Shown piece after piece: positions 10,840 through 19,401 of a stretch of DNA of 64,000 bases. The stretch is from Caenorhabditis remanei (lineage: Eukaryota; Nematoda; Chromadorea; Rhabditida; Rhabditidae), in contig NC_071331.1 in the NCBI RefSeq assembly GCF_010183535.1, positions 22,444,001-22,508,000 on the forward strand, written 5' to 3'. The number at the start of each line of letters is the position of its first letter. Position 1 is the first letter of the stretch. Under the pieces are notes generated by a model. That model did not search any database. It saw only the letters and a list, made by a program, of their open reading frames with translations, and had not been told where the DNA came from. The position numbers were made by a program, and so were the translations under genes.

Positions 10840-13800
10840 ATGTTACCTATCAGATGTCTATTCCTGTTCCTTACATTGCCACGTGTTATTTCCACACTCC
10901 ACATCCTTTTCTACATTCTACTCCTCGGAAAATCACATATCGATTTTACGGACTCTCTCATAGACGCATTGGTGGAAAATGGGCATACTGTGGTAAGGGA
11001 TTTGAGCATTTTGGATTTTAAGTAAAATATTCGGAATCAGGAGATTCAGACGGTTCAGAAAAGTATAATCATGATAGGGTTTGGTGCGATTTGGGTCTCG
11101 ACACGATTTACGGCGGGTTACTGTAGTTTTCGTGGCGAGACCCAAATCGTTCAGAACCATGGCTTGTGGGTACTTTTCTGAAAGCTCTCAACGAGTAGAA
11201 CATGATGGAAATAATTTTAAGACAAGAAAATTTTATTTTCCTAAGTTTTCAGAACTTTTTTCAGGACTTAATAATCGCTCGAATGAATAGCCATGTCACT
11301 ACCAACGGATCTGCGCGTACCTCCAGAATCTATTCATATGGATTTAAAGAAGAGAGCCCGTGGAGTAAAACCCCACATCTATTGGATCCATTTAAGGAGA
11401 AAGTGAGATCATGGAAAGAGCACGTGCATTATGTGGAAATAGCCAGCGAGTTGTGTGAAAGTGAGTTGAAAAGAGTTTTGAATAAAAGATTCAAATTCAG
11501 CGTGTCGAGAGCTTTTAGAAAAGTACCCACAAGCCTAGATTCCGACCACTTTGGGTCCCACCACGAAAACTACAGTAACCCGTCCGTAAATCGTGTCGAG
11601 ACCCAAATCGCTTCAAACCTAGGCATGATTATACTTTTCTGAAAGCTCTCGTTCTCCTGAATCCAAAAATCTCATCCATTTCTTCTGAAAACGTTTCAGT
11701 CGGTCTCTCCGATCCGGGTCTCCATAAATTCCTGGCAAACCAAAAGTACGACATTGGAATCGCCACGGAATACGATTACTGTGGTTTTGCATTAATGCAA
11801 TTCTACAGTATCCCGTCTATCGTATCGGTCAGCTCAATGGCAATACTGGATCAGCAGAGTATTGGAGCAGGAATGCCTAACTCGGCAGCGGTCACTCAAG
11901 GTAACAGACAAAAATTAAATTTAGATTTTTTTGAAAATTTTTATATAACCGTGTTCCCCGTGTTTTCAGCTTTTTGGCAAACTAAAGATCAAGCCAAACT
12001 GACGTCTCCACGCGGAGTTACGAGAGGTGGCGAGAAGGTGAGAGAGCGCAGACGACGAGAGTGTCTCGACGTCTGCACCCTCCACACTCTCGCCGATGCT
12101 TGTAACTCCGCGTAGAGTAGTCCGATTTCAATGATTTTAAGTTTTTTGAAAAGCTGCGATTAAGGGGAACAAGATGATATAAAGTTTGATCAAAATTATA
12201 AAATTTGGGGAAAAAAGTTTTTTTGGAAATTTGAACATTTTTTATAAGTTTTTACATGACCGTGCTCCCCGTGTTCTCAGCTTTCTGGCAAACAAAAAAT
12301 CATGACGAACGGGAGTCTCCACGCAAAGTTACTAGGGGTGGAGAGAGTGTGAGAGAGCGCAGACGACGAGACACTCTCGTCGTCTGCGCCCTCTCGCTCT
12401 CTCCCCACCGCTCGTAACTCCGCGTAGAGTGATCCGATTTCAATTATTTTCAGTTTTTTGGAAAGCTGGGATCAAGGGGAACAAGATGACATATAGTTTG
12501 AGTAACAATAATAAATTTTGGAAAAAAACGTTTTTTTTTGGAAATTTGAAAATTTTGGTCGAATTTGGTCTAAAACTATACTAAATTGTTTTCCAGCCTC
12601 AAAAATTGTCATTTTTCTACTATTTTTGACACAAAACTTCAAAATTTTCTTTTTTTTTCAGCACTCTTCGAGCCTGAGGACCTCTCCACGTGGCTCGGCA
12701 AACTCAAAAACCTAATCAACTGGACTCACATCAATTTCATCGTCTACCCCTATTGCCGTCGCATCCAATCAAAATCAATCAATAAATATTTGGGAGATCA
12801 AATCGATCCCGAAAATTTGATGGAATCAATCGATATTCAATTCCTGAATTCCAATGAATTGATCGAGTTGCCACGTGTCGTCACACCGAAAATCAAATTT
12901 ATCGGAGGCATCAATTTGAGGAAAAGTAAAGGGATTCTGGCGGATGACGTCGAGAAGTTGATCTCCGGAGGGGGCGGAGTCAAGGAGGGCATCGTCGTGT
13001 TCTGTTTTGGAACGCAGGTAAGAAAAAAATCTCAACTCTACCGTTTTTTGTCTGTTTGTGTGCCCGGAGAGTCCAGATGTCCGTAATAGGAATGCAAAAA
13101 AGATTTGGCCGAGGTGGGGGTCGAACCCTGGTTGTTTTTGTGACACTGTCTACCTTAACCACTCGGCCACCACTTTTTTGGAAAATTTGGAAAATCGTGT
13201 TTTAGACCGAAAATATAGTTTTTAGGGGGTTTTGAGCGGGTTTCAAGTGGTTTTTCGTAAGTTACAAGTTGGCAAATCGTATTTTTGACACTATTTGAAC
13301 TCAGAAATCAAAACATTCCACTTTTTTTCATTGAAAATAGCTCTGAAATTCAGTTATTTCTATTTTTGAGACTTCTAGAAACCCAAAAACTTAAAAACGG
13401 GAATGCGAAAAAGATTTGGCCGGGGTGGGGGTCGAACCCTGGTCGTTTTTGTGACACTGTCTACCTTAACCACTCGGCCACCACTTTTTTTTTGGCAAAT
13501 TTGGAAAATCGTGTTTTCGACCGAAAATATAGTTTTTAGGGAGTTTTAAGCGTGGTTATAAGTAGTTTTTTGTAGTTTACAAGCTGGAAAACCTCACTTT
13601 TTACATTTATTGGAAAATTGGCTCTCAAATCCCGTTCCTTTCAATTTTTTGAGACTTGTTCAGGTGTCCGCACCACTGAAGAAGCGAGTCAAACATTTTT
13701 GATACAAATTTTATTAACAATCGACTAGACCTGATAAGAAAGCACACGATTATACGTTTCGGTGTTTGTGAGACACGTAGAAAATAAAATTTCAATATTT

Positions 13801-16800
13801 CTACTTCCTTGTCAACAGAATGACACTTGACAGATTGTTAGACAGGTGGACTAGAGTTTTCGAAGAATGTGGACATCCGGACAACCCGGACATACAGATA
13901 GACAGGGGGAGTTCCCATTTTCTGGATGTCTAAAAGTCTCAAAAAATGAATGAAAATGGATTTGAGAGCTATTTTTATTTAAAAAACTGTCAAAAATCCG
14001 ATTTTCTAGCTTGCAAACCACTTAAAACTGCTAAAAACCCCTTGAAAAATATTATTTTCGTCAAAAACCCGATTTTCCAAAAAAAAAGTGGTGGCCGAGT
14101 GGTTAAGGTAGACAGAAACGGGTGACACAAAAACGACCAGGGTTCGACTCCCACCAAGGCCAAATCTTTTTTTGCGTTCCTATTACGGACATTCGGACTC
14201 TTGGGACACACAGAAAGATAAGAAAATTGAGATTTTTTCACGATTTTTCCACGAAAAACCCTCTATTTCCAGGTCGCCTCCAACCTCTTCCCAATCGAGG
14301 TCCGCCATGCCTTCGCCGCCGCATTTCGTCAGTTTCCCGAGTTTACTTTTGTTTGGAAATACGAACTCCAGGAGGGAGACCAACAGATCTTCGCGAATAC
14401 CACGAATTTGAAGTTTTTGAAATGGTTGCCGCAGACGGATTTGTTGAGTGAGTGTTTTTTTTAGCTAAACTTTGGGAAAATATGAGAGTTTCCGGTTCAA
14501 AAACTACAAAAAAACCTCGAAAAACCGGTAAAAACCCCCTCAAAACTATATTTTTATTCAAAAAAATGTTTTCTCCAAAATTCCCCAAAAAAAGTGGTGG
14601 CCGAGTGGTTAAGGTAGACAGTGACACAAAAACGACCAGGGTTCGACCCCCACCCGAACCAAATCTTTTTTGCATTCTTATTTTGGGGTTTCTGGATGTC
14701 TACAACTTCTAAGAAATTGATATGATTGAATTTGAGAGCTTTTTTTTCAAAAAAGTCGAAGTTTTTGATTTCTGAGTTCAAAAAAAGAAAAAAAGAGTCT
14801 CTACAGCTTGCAAACCACTTAAAACTGCTAAAAACCCCTGAAAACTATATTTTTCGTTAAAAAAAACACGTTTTCCAAAGTTTCCAAAAAAAAGTGGTGG
14901 CCGAGTGGTTAAAGTAGACAGTGTCACAAAACCAACCACGGTTCGAACCCCACCCGGGTCAAATCTGTTTTGCATTTTTATTTTGAGGTTTTTGAGTATC
15001 TAAAAGTGTTAAAAAAAGGATAAAATGCAAAAAACTTGACTTGAGCGCTATTTTATACCAAAAAAGTCAAACTTTTTATCTTCCGAGTTCAAAAAGTGTT
15101 AAAAATGAAGTTTTCAAGCTTGCAAACTACGAAAAACCATTTAAAAAACCGCTAAAGAGCCCCTGAAAACTATATTTTTCGTTAAAAAAAAACACGTTTT
15201 CCAAAGTTTCCAAAAAAAAAGTGGTAGCCGAGTGGTTAAAGTAGACAGTGACACAAAAACGACCAGGGTTCGACCCCCACTCGAGCCAAATCTTTTTTGC
15301 ATTTTTAATTTTGGGTTTCCGAGTGTCTAGAAGTCCTAAGAAATTGATATCAATAGATTTGTGAGCCATTTTTTGTCAGAAAAGACGAAGTTTTCGGTTT
15401 CTGAGTTCAAAAAGTGTAAAAAATGAGGTGTTAATAGCTTGTAAACTACGAAAAATCATTTAAAAACCGCTAAAGAGCCCCTAAAAACTATATTTTTGGT
15501 CAAAAAACACGATTTTTCAAATTTTCCAAAAAAAGTGGTGGCCGAGTGGTTAAGGTAGACAGAAACGGGTGACAGAAAAAACGACCAGGGTTCGACCCCC
15601 ACCTGGGCCAAATCTTTTTTGCATTTCTATTTTGGACATCCGGACTCTCCGGACACACAGACAGACATCATATTTCATATTTCCAGACGATCCTCGCACC
15701 CGTGCGTTCATCTCCCACACCGGACTGAATTCGTATCTGGAATCTTCGTACGCGGGTGTCCCAATCCTTGCGATTCCTTTGTTTGCCGATCAACCACATA
15801 ATGCAAAAAGTGGAGAATCGATTGGAACAACATATGTGTTGGATAAGACACAACTCACGACACACAATATTGTCAAGGGATTGAAAGCAGTGTTGTATGA
15901 TACGAGGTGGGTCTGTCTGTGTGTCTGTGGGAATGTCCAAATGTCCGGGTTTCCGTAATAGGAATTCAAAAAAGATTTGACCCAAGTGGGGGTCGAACCC
16001 TGGTCGTTTTTGTGTCACTGTCTACCTTGACCACTCGGCCACCACTTTTTTGAGGAAGTTGGGTTTTTTTACCAAAAATATAGTTTTCAGGGGTTTTTAG
16101 CAGTTTTAAATAGTTTTTCGTTGTTTCTAACCTAAAAATGTTGATTTTTGACACTTTTAGAACTCAGAAATCGAAATTTTTTACTTTTTTAATGAAAAAT
16201 AGCTCTCAAATAAATTTTCGAGACTCCTAGACACCCAAAAACTCAAAAATAAAAAAACAAAAAAAGATTTGGCCGGGGTGGGGGTCGAACCCTGGTCGTT
16301 TTTCTGCCACCCATTTTTGTCTACCTTGACCACTCGGCCACCACTTTTTTTTTTTGGAAAATCGGGTTTTTCACCAAAATTGTAGTGTTTAGGTGGTTTT
16401 TATCTATTTTGACTGGTTTTTCGTAGTTTGCAAGCTTGAAAACCTCATATTTGACACTTTTTGAACTCAGAAATCGAAAAATTTGACTTTTTTGATAAAA
16501 ACGAGGTCTCAAATTCAGTTTTTCGGCTTCAAATAAACTTGTCGAGACTTCTAGACACCCAGAAACCCAAAAATAAGAATGCAAAAAAGATTTGACTTGG
16601 GTGGGGGTCGAACCCTGGTCGTTTTTGTGTCACTGTCTACCTTAACCACTCGGCCACCACTTTTTTGGAAAATTTGGAAAATCGTGTTTTTCACCAAAAT
16701 TATAATTTTTAGGTGGTTTTTAGTGGTTTTTCGGGGGTTTTTTGTAGTTTCTAGTCTAAAATAATTGATTTTTCCCATCTCATTTAATTTTCAGTTACCT

Positions 16801-17080
16801 CCACAACGCGAAAAGAATCTCTAAAATGCTCAAAGACCGTCCGAATCCACCGAAATCGATATTCGTCGAGTGGGTCGAATTCGCCGCCCGTAATCCGCTC
16901 CTTCATCGGAATCTGAATCTTCCCGGCCAAAAGATGACCGTCATCGAATATTATTGCATTGATTTGATACTTTTTTGTGTTGGTTTTGTAGTATTTGTAG
17001 TTTTTGTAGTTTGGAGAGGAATCGGGTTGATGGGAAGGGGCTTGAGGGGTTTGGTGGTAAAGAAGAAGAAAATTGAATAA
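10840..17080 (+). CDS. UDP-glucuronosyl/glucosyltransferase (UGT)
   Basis: Type I ER membrane enzyme that transfers a sugar from a UDP-sugar to small lipophilic acceptors (detoxification). Exons 10840-10992, 11253-11460 (or from 11265), 11700-11900, 12662-13017, 14273-14447, 15687-15906 and 16795-17080 join in frame to about 532 residues, the usual UGT length. Residues 1-18 are a signal peptide; His33 (GKSH) fits the catalytic His. The C-terminal half has FIGGINL, VVFCFGTQ and the UGT signature FISHTGLNSYLESSYAGVP ... PLFADQPHNA in exon 6. A single TM helix lies near residues 491-511, followed by a lysine-rich tail ending KKKKIE, a dilysine-type ER retention signal. Exon 2 has two tandem acceptors 12 bp apart. 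The upstream one gives HTVNFFQDLII, which fits UGTs better. Introns 4-6 hold about 310-bp repeat units. Confidence 0.9.
11032..11203. mobile_element. Palindromic MITE M2, UGT intron 1
   Basis: Fills most of intron 1. Ends TCAGACGGTTCAGAAAAGTA and GGGTACTTTTCTGAAAGCTC; core GGGTTACTGTAGTTTTCGTG. Confidence 0.7.
11495..11660. mobile_element. Palindromic MITE M2, UGT intron 2
   Basis: Ends TTCAGCGTGTCGAGAGCTTT and its diverged inverse at 11640-11660; core CCACGAAAACTACAGTAACC. Confidence 0.7.
11960..12180. mobile_element. Palindromic hairpin M4, UGT intron 3, copy 1
   Basis: Arms meet around GACGACGAGAGTGTCTCGAC. The inner stems CGCGGAGTTACGAG and GTAACTCCGCG and the outer TTCAGCTTTTTGGCAAACTA are shared with the next copy. 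Confidence 0.65.
12265..12490. mobile_element. Palindromic hairpin M4, UGT intron 3, copy 2
   Basis: Direct repeat of 11960-12180 about 305 bp downstream: the same CTCCACGCAAAGTTACTAG and CGTAACTCCGCGTAGAGTGA ends and the same CGCAGACGACGAGA core. Confidence 0.65.
13090..13560 (-). repeat. Two about-310-bp units with tRNA-Leu/Ser-like cores, UGT intron 4
   Basis: Minus-strand tRNA-like cores at 13106-13173 and 13418-13483. Each reads GTGGTGGCCGAGTGGTTAAG (class II tRNA type A box), then GGTTCGACCCCCACC. The flanks are repeated too. Acceptor and T stems are incomplete, so these are not working tRNAs. Confidence 0.7.
14080..15620 (+). repeat. Five about-300-500-bp units with tRNA-Leu/Ser-like cores, UGT introns 4-5
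   Basis: Plus-strand cores at 14088-14161 (intron 4) and 14594-14660, 14894-14960, 15221-15287 and 15534-15609 (intron 5). All have GGCCGAGTGGTTAA (or AGCCGAGTGGTTAA) and GGTTCGACC. The copies at 14088 and 15534 share the extra ACGGGTG insertion after GTAGACAGAA, so they are sister copies. Flanking words (TGCAAACCACTTAAAACTGC, TCTAGAAGTC) recur in most units. Confidence 0.7.
15960..16750 (-). repeat. Three about-305-bp units with tRNA-Leu/Ser-like cores, UGT intron 6
   Basis: Minus-strand cores at 15980-16045, 16271-16343 and 16590-16660, in regular spacing. Orientation is opposite to intron 5, so the array is not one simple tandem run. Confidence 0.7.
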
Positions 17081-17159
17081 ATTTTTGGTTTTTTTTTATC
17101 AATATTTGGGGATAGCTATTTTCATCAAAAAGTCTCAAAAATAAGGTTTCCTAGCATTT

Positions 17160-17720
17160 AAACTACAAAAAATCACTTAAAAACCACTCAAAACCCCCTA
17201 GAAACCATATTTCCGGTCAAAAACCAGATTTTCCAAATTTTTCAAAAAAGTGGTGGCCGAGTGGTCAAGGTAGACAATGACACAAAAACGACCAGGGTTC
17301 GACCCCCACCTAGGTCAAATCTTTTCTTGCATTCCTATTTTGGGGTTTCTGGGTGTTTAGAAGTCTCGAAAAGTTTATTTGAAGCCGAAAAAACTGGATT
17401 TGAGACCTCGTTTTTATCAAAAAAGTAAAATTTTTCGATTTATGAGATCAAAAAGTGTCAAATATGAGGTTTTCAAGCTTGCAAACTACGAAAAACCAGT
17501 CAAAATAGGTAAAAATCACTTAAAAACTATATTTCCGGTCAAAAACCCGAATTTTCCAAAAAAGTGGTGGCCGAGTGGTTAAGGTAGACTGTGTCACAAA
17601 AACGACCAGGGTTCGACCCCCACTCAGACCAAAACTTTTTTGCATTCTTATTATGGGGTTTCTGGGTGTCTAGAAGTCCTAAGAAATTGATATCATTAGA
17701 TTTGTGAGCCATTTTTAATA
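17160..17720 (+). repeat. Two units of the UGT-intron repeat downstream of the gene
   Basis: Plus-strand cores at 17250-17316 and 17564-17630 with the same flanks. They fill most of 17081-17720 after the UGT stop codon. Confidence 0.7.
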
Positions 17721-17999
17721 AAAAAAATAAATAAAATGTTTATTTTCTGATTAAAAAAACAATTTTCAATTAATACAAATGTTTAGGTTGATGTAGAGTC
17801 TATCCTTTTTGCCTGAAATTACATATAGTTATTAAGAAACAGGCTGAGTTACCATAACCTGACTCTAGATGTCGTCATCAACAGTACTGTGGCAGGCCAC
17901 AAATTTTTGAAGAGGGTTCAAACATTCAAATTCTCCTCGACTCTCGTTTCGGCCGTCAGCAATGAACGTGCCAGTTCTCGAAGTGTGACACGTACTCTT

Positions 18000-18745
18000 T
18001 CATCAGAATGTCAATCTTCAGAAGTTAGGTATAGTGAGGAAAATCTGAAATTTTCTGATAAATTTCAGGATTTTCTGTTGAGAATGCGTCATTGACTATG
18101 TAAAATGCTCAGAAAGCCCGAAATATTTCTAGAAATTTAACATTTGGGAGGAATTTCAGAAGTTAGGTATAGTGGAAAAAAGCTGAAAAATCTGAAATAT
18201 TTTCTTTAAAAAATTTGATTTTCTTGATTGAAATTGCGTTTTATTAGCTGGAAGAACTGCATAAATCCAAAATTTCCAAAAAAATTTGAGTTTGACTGGA
18301 ATTTCAGAAGTTAGGTATAGTGAGGAAAATCTGAAATTTTCTGATAAATTTCAGGATTTTCTGTCGATAATGAGGGATTGACTATGTAAAATGCTCAGAA
18401 AACTGAAAATTAATAAAAACTTTTGAGTTTTGGCTGGAATTTCAGAAGTTAGGTATAGTGGGAAAAAACTGAAAATCTGAAATTTTCGGGGAACAATTTG
18501 ATTTTCTTGATTGAAATTGTGTTTATTTTGGCTGGAAACAAGACGTGAATTTGAAATTTCCAGAAAAATTTGAGTTTGGCTGGAATTTCAGAATTTAGGT
18601 ATAGTCAGAATCTGAAATTTTTTAAACAAAAATGTGTCTCAATAGGTTTTCTGGTCTGTAGAACGACTTAAAAATGGAAATTTAAGTGAAAATAGTGATT
18701 TAAACTGGTGTTTCATAATTTCAGATGTTAGGTATAGTGGAAAAA
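18000..18745 (+). repeat. Left arm of a large inverted array, unit with TTAGGTATAGTG
   Basis: Seven or so units of roughly 120 bp, each containing GGAATTTCAGAAGTTAGGTA followed by TAGTG and CTGAAATTTTC. The inverse array lies at 19590-21905. The matching extends to diagnostic details (for example TGGTGTTTCATAATTTCAGA at 18710 and its complement near 19630). 17720-18000 is AT-rich with no supported gene. Confidence 0.7.
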
Positions 18746-18792
18746 GCTGAAATTTTTCAAGAATTTTCAAAAAATAGTAAATCAAAACTTAC

Positions 18793-18898
18793 GAATTCGA
18801 ATCCAAATAATAATAATTCCATAAAAATCAAGAGGGACCAAGCCATATAGAAGGCAGTCAAACAAATAGTAAGAATAGTAAGAAAAGAAACTAAACAT
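18793..18898 (-). CDS. Possible short hydrophobic first exon (weak)
   Basis: Minus strand: ATG at 18898, 35 codons rich in Phe, Tyr, Ile and Leu (MFSFFSYYSYYLFDCLLYGL...), then a good donor GTAAGT at 18792. No partner exon can be named; the only candidate to the left (about 17950-18010) lacks a good acceptor. It could equally be chance. Confidence 0.15.
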
Positions 18899-19135
18899 GC
18901 ACATTTTTGTTGTTATTAAATTTCATTTTTTGTTTATATAAAGAAAAATAGGAGAAAATGTTGAAAAAGAAATGTGTATCATCAAAAATCGATACGTACA
19001 CTGGCAGTGCAACAACTTTTTCAATATTCTTTGTGATTAAAAATTTTTTTTTTTTAATTTTTAAAAAATTCAGAAAAATCTGAAAATTTGGCTGAAAATT
19101 TGTCTGAAAATCACTCAATACCGCAAAACCAATAT

Positions 19136-19280
19136 CAAATTCGGATTCCCCATCAAAAACTACCTCTATGACCATTTTTCTGCGTCTCTATCTCTCATTT
19201 TGTGTTTTTTGGGTTACTGTAGCGCCGATTGTGTGCAAACACCGAACACCGCGACGACAAAATGCACAGAATTCGAAATA
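19136..19280 (-). mobile_element. MITE-like repeat R1, truncated copy
   Basis: Reverse orientation, with one end AAATTCGGATTCCCC present. It breaks off after the GACGACAAAATGCACAGAAT core. Confidence 0.7.
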
Positions 19281-19401
19281 TCGCGCGGGAAATTCAAATT
19301 TTGTGCCAAAAAACTAAAAATAACGAGAATTTCACTGAAAAATTCAAAAAAACACAACAAAATAATGCAAAATTGACAAAAAACAGAAAATTTAAAAAGT
19401 T

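Noticed and set aside
13990..16778. Several about-100-codon frames in UGT introns (PPPLFW / KSGGRVVKVDSDTKTTRVRP-like peptides)
   Set aside because: They are translations of the tRNA-like repeat units and recur with every unit, on both strands.
13106..17630. Working tRNA-Leu or tRNA-Ser genes in UGT introns
   Set aside because: A and B boxes are good, but T-stem and acceptor-stem pairs are broken in the copies examined by eye, variable arms are AT-rich and unstructured, and copies lie in long repeated units. Treated as tRNA-derived repeats.
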